A stretch of 64,000 nt of DNA from assembly GCA_963921425.1 (NCBI GenBank), contig OY992836.1:13051304-13115303 (forward strand). The letters run 5' to 3'. This document shows positions 22,701 through 33,047 of this stretch, piece by piece. This DNA is from Dryas octopetala. Taxonomy: Eukaryota > Streptophyta > Magnoliopsida > Rosales > Rosaceae. The notes under the pieces were generated by a model. It worked only from the letters and a program-made list of their open reading frames with translations, was not told the DNA's origin and did no database searches. How positions within the stretch are numbered: the stretch's first letter is position 1; every line of letters begins with the position of its first letter. A program made the translations under genes and the position numbers.

Positions 22701-25700
22701 CGATACGCCGCCATGGCTGAAGAGGTAACCAAGTTGCAAAACAACGGGTTCATCCGGGAGGTCAACTACCCCGACTGGCTCGCCAACGTGGTCATGGTGA
22801 AAAAGAACAATGGGAAGTGGAGGATGTGCGTGGACTTCACCGATCTGAACAGGGCTTGTCCCAAGGATAGTTTTCCCTTGCCCAGAATAGATCAGCTCGT
22901 CGATGCAACAGCAGGACATCAGCTCCTCAGTTTCATGGACGCCTACTCTGGATACAACCAGATCCTGATGCACAAGTCCGACCAGGAAGGCACATCTTTC
23001 ATAACTGATCGCGGCATGTACTGCTACAAGGTCATGCCCTTCGGCCTCAAAAACGCCGGAGCCACCTATCAAAGGCTGGTCAACCACATGTTCAGATCTT
23101 CCATCGGCAAATCCGTAGAGGTTTACGTGGATGACATGCTGGTCAAGAGCATCAAGGCGGACGATCACGTCAAGGACCTCTCAGACATGTTCGGAGTCCT
23201 GAAGGAGTATCAGATGCGGCTGAACCCAGCCAAATGTATCTTTGGGGTTCGGTCAGGAAAGTTCCTGGGCTACCTGGTCAGCCAACGGGGGATTGAAGCC
23301 AATCCGGAGAAGATCCAGGCTTTGATCAACATGAAGTCCCCAAGGACACGCAAGGAAATCCAGAGTCTGACTGGAAGAGTTGCCGCCCTGAACCGGTTCA
23401 TCTCAAAATCTACTGACCGGTGCCTCCCTTTCTTCAAAGCCTTAAGGGGAGCAGGGAAGAGCATAGAATGGACCCCCCAATGCGAGCAGGCCTTTCAAGA
23501 TCTGAAAAGGCACATGGGGGAACCTCCCATCTTATCCAAACCAGAGGAAGGTGAAGAACTTTTCCTCTACCTTTCTGTTTCAGACTCGGCTCTCAGCTCG
23601 GTCCTGGTGAGGGAGGTCGGCGGTGTACAACACCCCGTCTTCTACACGAGCCGAGCCCTCGCCGATGCCGAGACCAGGTATCCAAAATTCGAGAAGATGG
23701 CTCTCGCCCTGGTCAGCTCGGCTCGGAAACTGAGACCCTACTTCCAGGCTCATTCTATCGTTGTCTTGACGGATCAGCCGCTCAGACAAATCCTAGCAAA
23801 ACCTGAGACTTCAGGTCGGCTCATCAAGTGGTCAATCGAGCTCGGCGAATTTGACATCATCTACCGTCCCAGGACGGCCATCAAAGGTCAGGCCATGTCA
23901 GACTTCATCTGTGAGTCGACCACCTCGACGGAGGATCCACCGCGCGCCGACGCTATGCCAGCAGCAGCTGATCCGAACAAAATCTGCGAACGCGACCAGG
24001 TTGATCTCATTACCTGGACCCTCTATGTGGACGGATCTTCCAACGCCATGGGAAGCGGGGCCGGGCTTGTTCTGATCTCTCCAGAACAAGTTGTGATGGA
24101 GTATGCTCTTCGTTTCAGATTTCAAGCATCCAACAATGAAGCAGAGTATGAGGCACTCATCGCCGGGCTCAGATTGGCAAAAGAGCTCGGCGCGATCAAA
24201 CTAAACATCTTCAGCGACTCCCAGCTAATCGTCAATCAGATTTTGGGAGAGTATGAGACTCGAGAGCCTAGCATGACTGCTTACCTCGAGAAGACTCGTC
24301 TGCTACTTGGAAACTTCCACGAATACAGAATATCTCAAATCCCGAGGGCAGAGAACTGCAGAGCCGACGCCTTGGCGCGCCTGGCTTCGGCCACAGACAC
24401 CGGATCCGCCAGGCATGTTCCAGTCGAAATCCTGGACAGACCTAGCACCGCCGAAACCGAGGCCACGGTTATGCAAACCGAGGCCGAGCCGAACTGGATG
24501 ACGCCGATCATCACCTACTTGGTCTCCGGGATCCTCCCCCCAGAGAGGGATAAAGCACGTCTCATCAAAACGAGGTCGGCTCGGTTCAGCATGATCGATG
24601 GTCAGCTCTACAAGAGGAGTTTCTCCCTACCTTACTTGCGGTGTGTCACTCCCCAAGAAGGTCAGGATGTGCTGAGAGAAATCCACGAGGGGATATGCGG
24701 AAACCACTCGGGAGGAAGAACCCTCGCCTACAAGACGATCAGACAGGGTTACTTCTGGCCAACGCTGAACAAGGACGCAGATCATCTGTCTCGCGCTTGT
24801 ATCAAGTGCCAGCAATTTGCCGCGGTTCCCCATCAACCTCCCCAATTGCTGACTTCCATATCCAGCCCCTGGCCGTTCGCGCAGTGGGGACTCGATCTGA
24901 TCGGTCCTATGCCGAAAGCTAAAGGGCAAGTCACCATGGCGGTGGTAGCAGTCGACTACTTCACCAAATGGGCCGAGGCCGAGCCCCTGGCCACAACCAC
25001 AGCCGAACGGATGGAGACCTTCGTCTGGAAGAACATCATTTGCCGGTTCGGCATGCCGCATACCATCATTGCGGACAATGGCAAGCAGTTCGACTGCAAG
25101 AAGTTCAGGAGTTTTTGTTCACGTCTGAACATCAACTTGCGCTTCACCGCGCCATACCATCCGCAGTCGAACGGACAGGTCGAGGCCATCAACAAGATCA
25201 TCAAGAAAACCCTCAAGACTAAACTAGATAAGGCTAAGGGAAATTGGCCTGAACTCCTGCCAGAGGTACTTTGGTCCTACCGAACTTCCTATCGCAACTC
25301 CACGAAGGAAACTCCCTATGCGTTGGCGTTCGGAGCTGACGCCGTCGTCCCGGTCGAAATGGGGACTCCTTCATTCCGGACCGGCACGTACAATCCCGAG
25401 ACCAATGACGCCGGACTTCGGCTCGGCCTGGACATGATCGAGGAGAGACGAACCGACGCCGATCTCTGCCGAGCCGCCTACCAACAAAGGGTAGCCAAAT
25501 ATTACAATCAAAGGGTCAGACCCAGAAGCTTCGGATTGGGCAATCTCGTCATGAAAAAGAATCCCCTTGCTATCAAAGAGAGCTCATTCGATCCGAACTG
25601 GACCGGACCATATAGAATCACGGGCATAGTCAAGCCCGGCACTTACAACTTGGCCACTCTGGCTGGGAAGCCTCTCAAGCATAGCTGGAACGCTGAACAC

Positions 25701-25721
25701 TTGAAGACTTATTACCAGTAA
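19782..25721 (+). CDS. gag-pol: Gag-Pol polyprotein of the Tat-lineage Ty3/Gypsy element
   Basis: A single uninterrupted frame of 1979 residues starting at the first ATG after the PBS; the frame is open upstream but without ATG. The N-terminus is a variable, Pro/Arg-rich part with a coiled segment. The capsid-like Retrotrans_gag domain covers about 340-500. A CCHH-like knuckle follows with C586, H589, H594 and C599. The aspartic protease has FVDGGSS near 728-734 and ILGRPA downstream. RT carries YVDD at about 1115-1118, and the first RNase H lies around 1230-1340. A second, archaeal-type RNase H (LYVDGSSN near 1417) precedes integrase. Integrase has an HHCC zinc region at about 1635-1680 and catalytic residues D1705, D1765 and E1801, with 35 residues between the last two. 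Every catalytic motif looks intact. Confidence 0.95.
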   Translation: MTTIFRDTSSSSGASQNDEQHQPETPEKTRGAQLPRTPKSKGPSKIRAAHKLLKESQRHLAAENALLKQNNELLAKQAELAGELARHRAQLENSGGSGFRSRRTRTEQEVLSPSPSRQSTPAEPNDQTDQQESDHVFPGFEDMPPAEQAECLNAHRLLQQKQAAFGKRAPRNSGGDRADPNTNRRPPAQSRLGANSPAGSAETRGPIRNRLGPIASQDPSPSGTYSGRRSVSDRLGSTMIMSDRQPASERLTRQPVSERLGNQAECSGENAAEPTPPNVENLVRTLVQDQIRSVHDRLGHVEVSRGYTGRADHGEELPLPYTSRIMDAEVSRDTKPPKMDQYDGTKDPYDHLDSFRYAMEARQASEATKCRIFPSTLKGSARGWFRTLQPNSIDSFSDLRRAFLARYRVVSERLYNLNDMSLIKQQEGESLKAYLIRFNIEYTKCDDCDDRSAKNALMQGLHAGGLRSHLMRNPPSTYDELSAEATKWARAEEWDAQVEALNPRPTSAKRKEGEVASPKPQVQPKKTRTEEPRQLLGKGPKFVQYTEYTPLNAGLETIYSKVKDQLPVAREIKGPPPDKIKEDVFCKYHSNHGHVTGDCYALRDGIETLARAGKINQFLAGGPRVPKAAPKKPTNTIEVQDAAIGSIGGGPTFVGNSNRSQKEYVRQAAQAHESLSIQAGQPSTSKRQRKDWAPVTFEPNEANEIIFPHYDPVVIVAEVAGTTIARSFVDGGSSVNILYHSAFAQMGIGEDKLETDTPALVGFGGEVVQPLGHIYLPLSLGKGPIKKTCMTYFIVVKRPSAYNIILGRPALVDLDCIVHYANLLIKCPVGDDCIVIQGDQCSARSCYAASIKQKGQLPNSQELDSIADSGRWPRAETFDFTSEPSSDSRPLPAEAWEEVPISAETPDRLVRVGTQTSPEQRSAIIDFLRANAEVFAWSYDDMPGISSDVITHRLNTDPGCKPVRQKRRSYDPVRYAAMAEEVTKLQNNGFIREVNYPDWLANVVMVKKNNGKWRMCVDFTDLNRACPKDSFPLPRIDQLVDATAGHQLLSFMDAYSGYNQILMHKSDQEGTSFITDRGMYCYKVMPFGLKNAGATYQRLVNHMFRSSIGKSVEVYVDDMLVKSIKADDHVKDLSDMFGVLKEYQMRLNPAKCIFGVRSGKFLGYLVSQRGIEANPEKIQALINMKSPRTRKEIQSLTGRVAALNRFISKSTDRCLPFFKALRGAGKSIEWTPQCEQAFQDLKRHMGEPPILSKPEEGEELFLYLSVSDSALSSVLVREVGGVQHPVFYTSRALADAETRYPKFEKMALALVSSARKLRPYFQAHSIVVLTDQPLRQILAKPETSGRLIKWSIELGEFDIIYRPRTAIKGQAMSDFICESTTSTEDPPRADAMPAAADPNKICERDQVDLITWTLYVDGSSNAMGSGAGLVLISPEQVVMEYALRFRFQASNNEAEYEALIAGLRLAKELGAIKLNIFSDSQLIVNQILGEYETREPSMTAYLEKTRLLLGNFHEYRISQIPRAENCRADALARLASATDTGSARHVPVEILDRPSTAETEATVMQTEAEPNWMTPIITYLVSGILPPERDKARLIKTRSARFSMIDGQLYKRSFSLPYLRCVTPQEGQDVLREIHEGICGNHSGGRTLAYKTIRQGYFWPTLNKDADHLSRACIKCQQFAAVPHQPPQLLTSISSPWPFAQWGLDLIGPMPKAKGQVTMAVVAVDYFTKWAEAEPLATTTAERMETFVWKNIICRFGMPHTIIADNGKQFDCKKFRSFCSRLNINLRFTAPYHPQSNGQVEAINKIIKKTLKTKLDKAKGNWPELLPEVLWSYRTSYRNSTKETPYALAFGADAVVPVEMGTPSFRTGTYNPETNDAGLRLGLDMIEERRTDADLCRAAYQQRVAKYYNQRVRPRSFGLGNLVMKKNPLAIKESSFDPNWTGPYRITGIVKPGTYNLATLAGKPLKHSWNAEHLKTYYQ

Positions 25722-26712
25722 AAATGTAGTTAGGATCGGGGACTGTCCGACCTAACACCCATTCCAATCAATGAAAAGATGAACATTTTTTCTACTCATT
25801 TTTTTTTTTTTTCGAAGCAAACACTGGGGACTCTACTCCTATACACTTCTAACAAAGAGGAAAGATCTAAGTGTTTCCTTCGAAAAAATTGTACACCCAT
25901 GTGCCGAGCCGAAGCGCCATTTCCGGCCCGATGCTCGGCATATTACAGACTCATCAGGTCTATAAACTCATGTGTCGAGCGGGCGCGCCATTTCCGGCCC
26001 GATGCTCGGCATATTACAGACTCATCAGGTCTATAAACTCATGTGTCGAGCGGGCGCGCCATTTCCGGCCCGATGCTCGGTATATTACAGACTCATCAGG
26101 TCTATAAACTCCCGTGCCGAACTAGCGCGCCACTTTCGGCCCAATGCTCGGCATGGTACAGACTTATCAGGTCTATAAAAATCCCTGTCTGAGCCGAAGC
26201 GACTTCCTACAGTCCTAACGTTCAACAGGATATTTCTAAAAGAAAAATATACACTCCAACCAAAACTTTCATCGTGCATGCCGAGCCGATCTGAAAGTAG
26301 GTTTGAATATTTTTCTCAAAAAACTGCATTCCTAAAATATCTCAATGGGTATGCCGAGCCCATCCTAAAATATTTTTACTTATCCTGGTTATGCTTATCA
26401 AGCTGATCCGAAGACAAGTTCTAATTTATCATCACCATTCATTTTCATTTTAATCGGCATGCCGAGCCGATCTCAAAATGTCTTTGTTCTTATTATGTTT
26501 TCACTTTTATCATTTTCTTTTCCATGTGTTATTAGTTTTGTCTTTTAGCTTAATTCCCGAAGCCGAACTGACAGCAACTTGTATCATAAAAAGAAATACT
26601 GACAAATAAGTAACATAAAACCAAATACAATCTGTTCCAAAATTAGTCAAACCCGAGCCACACCTCGGCTCGGGAAGAAATATAAAAACATAAACATTAC
26701 AATTAAGCAAAA
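25722..26712. other. Spacer between convergent gag-pol and antisense gene
   Basis: About 1 kb without coding evidence. It holds the 71-bp tandem repeats described separately and AT-rich sequence with scattered GCCGAGCCGA words. Both transcripts of the element should end in or near this spacer, because gag-pol and the antisense gene face each other. Confidence 0.7.
25903..26185. repeat. 71-bp tandem repeat, four copies, 3' of gag-pol
   Basis: The marker word ATGCTCGG occurs at 25931, 26002, 26073 and 26144, an exact 71-bp spacing. Units contain GCGCCATTTCCGGCCC and GACTCATCAGGTCTATAAA. The central copies are nearly identical and the outer two are more diverged. Confidence 0.9.
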
Positions 26713-26719
26713 TCAGCTA

Positions 26720-29115
26720 TCATGCAGACCGCTCGGCAGGGCTCTCCTGGACCGGCTCGGTAGACTCCTCAGGCGTCTCCTCGCCAAGCTGCACCACCTC
26801 AACCCCGCCGATCTGCATCTCAGCGTTGGGATCGGATTCGGGGGCCGGGGGGATCGGGGTCGGCTCGTACGCAGGCAGTGGAGGGTCTTCCGGAGTCGGC
26901 TCGGCTTCTGCGGGGACTTGGCGATCAAGAGGAGGAAGCTCATCCTGATGACTCCCCTGGGTATCTTCCCCCTCGTCATCGGACTCGCCGAGGAATGAGA
27001 CATCCCAGTCCGGCCTCTTCGCTTTGATCGCCTCCAAGAGCTCCTGATACCCATCAAAGTGGGCATCAGCCAGTGCCTGGGCGCTTGGAAGCCCAGCTCG
27101 ACGCCGAGACTCGGCCGCCCTTCGTTCAGCCTCATCAACATCCCGCTGGAGCTGGTCAGCAAGTTGCCCCAGGTCAGCCACCTTTTGCTCTGAAGAGGCA
27201 AGCTCCTTACTGAGCCGAGCGACCTCCTCCTCCTTCCCGGCCAGCCTGGACCGCAAACCCTCCGACCGTTCACGCTCGGCATCGACCGTCCGCTCGGCCT
27301 CGGCTAGCTTCTCTTTTAGCTCCAGGATTCGTGCCCGAAACCTCTCCAGTTTCGCCTCGGCATCGACGGCGGCTTTGGCAGCTTCGAACTGCCTCATGGC
27401 GAGCTGCAAGAAAAAGAGAGGCAAATTCGTTACTAATCCGAACCGAGCGAATGGACAAAGTCCGAAGTAAAAGAGACTTACCAACATGGCCTGGCGGGAT
27501 GCGATCAGAGCCTGGTGGCTGAAGCCCGGCTCGCCATGATCGGCCCACAGCCCCTCCTGCGCCCTCGCGGTCATCACGCGCTTAAGGCCCGTGACGAACG
27601 GCTCGAGGCCGGGGTCTACCTCCACCGCCTTCAGGGGCGCCGAACCGGACGTCCCGACACCAGAACCGCCGGGCTCGGCCCGAGCCCTCTTCTCCACCGG
27701 GGCCTCGGCCTGGGAGGCCTTCCTCTTCTCTGCCTGCCGAACCGGTCTCGGCGCAGGAGATCTAGGCTGAGCTGCCGCTGGGGCAGGAGCCTGGACCGGC
27801 TCGGTAGGGGGCCGCCCCGCAGCTCTCCTTTGGACACTCTTCGCCGCCTTCCTCCTGAGCCGAGCCTCAAGATCTGCCGAATTCATACCTCTTTCCGCTC
27901 TCGGATTCCACCTGGGTACAAACCAGGAGATCCCACTTAACCTGATCTGAGTCGGTCCGAGCAGGAACTTGGTGGACAGGTATTCGGTCGGCGAATCTCT
28001 GATCACGGCGATCTGATCCTTCAGCTCGCCTCGGAGTTTATATTTGCCCCAGCTGACTGCAAGGATGAAACCAAAAGAAGTTAGCCACAAAATACACATA
28101 CAATCACTACAAAATATATATAAATTGCCCTCGGATCAGCCCCAGTCTTCCGTTGCCCACCTGGGATCCTAAAAGCTCTCGGAACCCGAGCCGTGGTGGG
28201 TCTGCTCGGATCGGAGAATTCCCAATCCCCGGAGACGAAGAAATATCTCCTCTTCCAGGTCTTCTGAGAGGAGGGGTTGCCCGAGAACAACGGCCCCGAG
28301 TAGGCCTGCAGGTTGTAGAAGCCGAGCTCAGTGTTCTTCGACCTCAGCGCGTAAGAGCAGAACAGGACATCCTTGTGTGGCACACACTTGTGCACTTTGT
28401 GCCACAAGATGTGCATGGACAGGATGATCCTGTACACGTTCGGGTTCAACTGGTGTGGCGCCGCGCCGATCGTCGCAAGCCAGTCCTGCAGGAAGGTGTG
28501 CAGGGGAAGCCGAACCCCATTCTCAAACATCTCCGGGTACATGGTCACCCATCCTATCGGGGGTCGGCTCGGCTTCTCCCCCTCGCTCGGCAACCTCATC
28601 AGCACGGAGTCGGGGACTGAGTATCTATTCCTCAAATCCCTGAGATGGTACTCGGTCATCTCATTGGGGATCTGATCGGCCTTCCACGCCAGTTCCTCGT
28701 AGAAGTCCGGGTCGATCGGATTCCCCGTCACCCCCTGAGCCGAGGTCGACGCCTCGTGACCCCTATCCCTTCCATCCGAGCCTGAAGTAAGAGTGCTCGG
28801 GATAGTGGCGATCGGCTTGACGTCGAGAGGTTCTTCATCACCTCCTTCGGCCGTGCCTTGTTCCCAGTCGGAACTCAATATCTCGGGGTTTTCCTGATCC
28901 CCTCGGGCTCGGCGCTCTCCACCCGGATTGCGATTCAATGCCGAGCCGGCCTCGTCCAACTCTTCGGACAACCCGTCCCAACTCGCCTCACCCGCAGGTG
29001 GGCTTCGGCTCGGCTCGGCCTCACCCGCAGATGGGCTTCGGCTCACCTCAGCCTCACTATCTCCCTCGAAGGCTTCCCCAGAGCCGAGCCGACCACTTGA
29101 ATCAGTCTCGGACAT
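26720..29115 (-). CDS. Antisense accessory protein of the Tat retrotransposon (gypsy-type transposon family, coiled coil)
   Basis: Three minus-strand exons, 29115-28161, 28056-27482 and 27403-26720, join with GT/AG borders and matching phase to give 737 residues. The acidic, Ser/Glu-rich N-terminus is followed by a conserved-looking globular part (about 140-330) with RLPLHTFLQDWLATIGAAPH and NPNVYRIILSMHILWHKV. This resembles the plant family called putative gypsy type transposon (PF04195). Next come a Pro/Ala/Arg-rich basic stretch and a long heptad coiled coil in exon 3. The tail is acidic and Pro-rich. Tat-lineage elements are known to carry antisense extra ORFs of unknown function in this position. 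The introns are read by eye and the domain from recall. All exons are open, arguing for selection in recent ancestors. Confidence 0.8.
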
Positions 29116-29441
29116 TACAAACACCTTCTCACCTTTCTCTCTCTTGCTTTTTGAATCAAAAAGTGGTTTTTCTCAAGAACTCTCAAGAACACACACCCAA
29201 AACCCGAAAAACACAAAAACTCAGAAAGGAGGAGAATCACTTACTGGTTTTCCTCCGCCCAAAGTCTCCGCCCCTTACACACTCGGAACCACCTCGCCCG
29301 CGACCGTGTCTAGTCAAAATCAGGATCGGACAACCTCTCAGACGGCGGTGGGAGATTGAAATTCGCGGCGAGAGAGAGAGGTTTCGCAGAGAGAGGAAGA
29401 AACTGAAGATGAAAGTGTGAGGGAAGAGAGAGAAAAGCATG

Positions 29442-29448
29442 ATTTATA
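29442..29448 (-). promoter_or_regulatory. TATA box of the antisense gene inside the retrotransposon
   Basis: TATAAAT on the minus strand is followed by a CT-rich leader and lies about 327 bp upstream of the antisense ATG at 29115. It is outside the LTR, so the antisense gene would have its own internal promoter. Confidence 0.6.
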
Positions 29449-29735
29449 CCCCCATGCAGACCGATCTCAGCCCTTCATTTCTGGCGCTTCAAATGCCAGA
29501 TCTTGACACCTGTCAAGCATTCAAAAAATACCCATAATGAGGTGACCCTTACGTTCCCCCATGCAGAAATCAAACGTCCCTTCACCTGTCCCAGAGATTT
29601 TCTGACCAATCACAAGTCGTCATGTGCTCGGATCTTCGGGAACATGGGCTTGTAGGGTTCGGCTCGGACCAAGCGAACACGCCATCCTTGGGATTACACT
29701 TCAACTTCCAATCCACCACTGCCCGCTCGGATCGG

Positions 29736-29750
29736 AAGCTGGGGGACTCC
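29736..29750 (+). other. Polypurine tract of the Tat retrotransposon
   Basis: AAGCTGGGGGACTCC directly precedes the 3' LTR. A GGGGGA core next to the LTR is the expected start point for plus-strand DNA synthesis. Confidence 0.7.
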
Positions 29751-30817
29751 TGTTTGTGGGAAAACCCACATCGACCCGAACAGCCAATCACAGCTCGACA
29801 CGTGGCTGGTCAAACATCCACCTCGGAGTTGATTCTCAGTGGTCAAACTTTGACTTCCACGTCATCACTGATCAGCACTTCCTCTACCAGCTCAGACCGG
29901 ATCTCCACACCGCCCCTCCTTGTTCGGTCCGAGCCGAACCGATGATCTTCCTTGGGATCGAGTGTCCATCTTCCCACGATCATCCCGGCTCGGCTCGGCT
30001 CGGCACACGAGATGGCTTCCTTCCGAGTTCTGGCGTCGACCAGTTAGGGCTCGGAAAGACTCCAATCTATGGACCGGCTCGGCTTGGAGTCCCATGCCCG
30101 ATCCGACCACATATGGACTTCGTGTCTTCGCATGGGAACATATGTTCGTATCGGCTCGGCTCGGCTCTCCGCCGCCATTCCCAGGAAGATCACGCTGGGA
30201 CGAACCGCCACACTTAAATGCACCTGACACATTCTTCTGACAGATAGAATATCAGGCCTGCATTCATGAATGTTGGAGCAGTCTACCTGAACCTTCCAAC
30301 CTTGCATTTAATGGAGCATTCAATGCAGCATTGAATGCTGAGGAAGCAAGCAGCTGAGCATGCAACTAGGTCTGACCAGGTGCGTGGGTCTTTGGCAACC
30401 ATTCATTCACATGCAGGTATCTTACTCATTAAGGTTTCCTTTGCTTATATATATACCAAGTCATATGCACAAAATGGGGCACCTAGCAATCCACCAATAT
30501 ACACGCAAAAACACTTGCATTCCCTTCTACAAAAAAAAGCCTACCCAACTTGCTGAGAATAACCCAGAACATTTGCCTTGTTCTTCCCATTCTCCCAAGT
30601 TCTTCCTTTGTTCTTCCTCACCCACCATCAAACATCATCACTGATTTCATCATCGGAGTGTGTTTGGCTGGTACCACACCGGTCCATCTCCTTTGATCTT
30701 GTTTTGTCTACAGGAAGATCTCAACCAGCATCCACTTCATCATCCAACAAAGCACCTGATCAGCCAGGTCAACTTATCTAAGTTGTTGCATCTACCTTAC
30801 GAGAATTTGCATCAACA
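29751..30817 (+). repeat. 3' LTR of the Tat retrotransposon
   Basis: The same length and ends as the 5' LTR, with no difference noticed in the segments compared, and all in-LTR frames translate identically. It is followed by the GATCA target duplication at 30818-30822. Confidence 0.95.
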
Positions 30818-30822
30818 GATCA

Positions 30823-33038
30823 CAACTTCAGCTTGATATGAACACCATTCAATTGTGGGCCTCAACAGTTGACCCTTTACAAAAAGCCCATATTTCAAAC
30901 ACTTATCACCAAGCCCGTGTAAGATGTCACTACCCACCAAACACAAGGATACAATCCAAGGAATTAATATGAAATTCTTTTTACAATTACAATTTACAAC
31001 ATATATTAACCTATGGTTATAATTTAAACAGTCAATTGGGTTCTGTTGGTTTTCTCTTTCAAACCATAAATTACAAGTGTCATTAAAAAAATGAAAACTA
31101 ATTATATGCAGATAGGCATAATGACAAGATATTTATTAAAACTTTGTATTATAACTCTTTAAAGGCTTTAATAATAATACATAAATCTTATTATCTTTGA
31201 TTTTTCCAAAAGACAGTTAACTCTAATTAAAGACTTATATGTTCTCTTTTACTCTTCCAAAAGACCAAGTTATTAATGTGAAAATATACAATCATATAAA
31301 GTTTTATCCTCTTCATGTATTAAAAATGGTACGATCCATAAACTTTATATTTCTGGAATATGAAAAGGGTAGGTTTCGATCAATAGAACAAAAAAAGAAA
31401 GAAAGTTCAATGGACCTAGCCCACCACATCTAAACTCATTCTCTTATACATTAACTTGCTTCCGTCAACTTTGAGTCACATAAATTGATCGATAAAATGA
31501 AAACAACTAAGAAAACATTTATCTTACAATTCAATTTTAATGCTTATATTACTTAGATTTTCATTCAAGTATTTTCTTAGATGAATTTTTATTGAAGTTC
31601 AAAATTTACTTTCTAATGAAGATGATGCCACCAAAGTGACACCGTAAAACTTGTGAAGATGATATGGCCAAAATGACTTTATTTAGCTCGCTTGGTAAGC
31701 TAGATGAATTGTGGAACAAAGTAATTGAGGTGTTTAGTTGAAAAGACTTCTTGAAAAGGAAAAGAGAAGTACTGAGCTCTTAAATAGCAACGGTATGTTG
31801 CCTGCCAAGAGTCCTATACCTTTATGAAGGGCATTCAAATATCTCAATATCATTATAATTGGGAAATGACATAAATGACTCATATTAATTAGTGAGATAT
31901 CAGTTAACAATTTTGAGGGGTTTTTTTTTTACCAGATTATTCATTATTTAAATACATACACTTGATTGATTCAACTATAATATCAACCTTCTTAAGTTTT
32001 TAATTATTTAAATAATTCAATCATTTCACAATACAAAAGAAAACATGAATCAAAATTGTAATGCCTCATTGAAAAGGGCCAATTTATAAAGTTTCTCTAT
32101 GACATTATATCTCCCAATTCATTAAAGTGTGCCAATTTATTGGTAAAAAGAGCACATCCCTTATCAACTTTGTAATAAGAAATCTCAACTGTATCTCTAA
32201 CTTGTCAAACAATTTTAATAAGATTTTATAAATTAAGGTTGTTATAGTAATTATACATATTTTTTAGACTTTCAATATGTCCATTACTTTTTGTAATAGG
32301 TATCACATTATGTATGTATTACGTGTATGGTCCATTCATATAGTATTTTATTAATCCAAGTCTAAAACATTTTAACCAGAAAAAAGACAAAAACATTTTG
32401 TTTCACGAACTGTGCATAGAATTAGGATATTTTTCCTTTTTCTTTTTCGGTTTGAGTGGCACTTGCATGCAAGTATGCAACTATGCAAAAAATTGGAGGT
32501 TGGTTGATTGATGGCTTAAATTGTACGCTGTACCGAAACAAAACGACATCAGTAAACATTATTTGTAAAGGCTGCGGCCTGTGGGTCCCACCGTAGACCC
32601 TACTCAGTGGGCCTAAACCACCCACCAAACTTAAGACGTCCCACTCATTGTAAACCGTCTTCATCAGTGATGTGATCGCCACCCTGATCGTTCGTTCCCT
32701 CCATGACAAGGCCCGTTTGTCCCACTGGGCCTGCAAAGGCTTACGTGGGATCCGACGGTTGTGGAAGTCCATTGCTGAAACAACGGCGCAGATTGGACAA
32801 CAGGTGGAGGGAATCTGCCGTGACTGTGACACCGCCGCCAACGTGTCGCGTGCTGCGTGACTTTTTCCGCTGAACGGCGCTCTCCAAGTAGTAGGGATGC
32901 GCGTGACTGTCACTCGCGCTTTTGTTTCTTTCTCAAAGTGGAAATTAGAAAATCACCTCAAGCAAATAAACAATTCGTGTTGGTGTCGTGTCATTTCGTG
33001 TTTAAGTTAAATATTAATCAATTTTAATTCAACTTGTT
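30823..33038. other. Intergenic region, no gene seen
   Basis: AT-rich apart from a GC-richer island at about 32560-32940, which looks like promoter or leader sequence but has no recognisable protein. No supported gene. Confidence 0.5.
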
Positions 33039-33047
33039 TAATTAATT

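Larger units (their letters stand above)
18632..30817 (+). mobile_element. Intact Ty3/Gypsy LTR retrotransposon, Tat lineage
   Basis: The element spans 12186 bp, bounded by two 1067-bp LTRs that begin TGTTTGTGG and end CATCAACA. The 5-bp sequence GATCA occurs directly outside both LTRs (18627-18631 and 30818-30822). A primer binding site follows the 5' LTR and a purine tract precedes the 3' LTR. The plus strand carries one gag-pol frame in the order gag, protease, RT, RNase H, second RNase H, integrase. A second RNase H domain before integrase and an antisense extra gene near the 3' LTR are marks of the Tat lineage. The LTRs showed no difference in the parts compared by eye, and the reading frames are intact, so the insertion is recent and may still be mobile. 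Confidence 0.95.

Noticed and set aside
32422-32913. 163-residue minus-strand frame in the GC-richer island
   Set aside because: No signal, domain or splice context recognised, and the composition looks like promoter or leader sequence. Could be revisited with transcripts.
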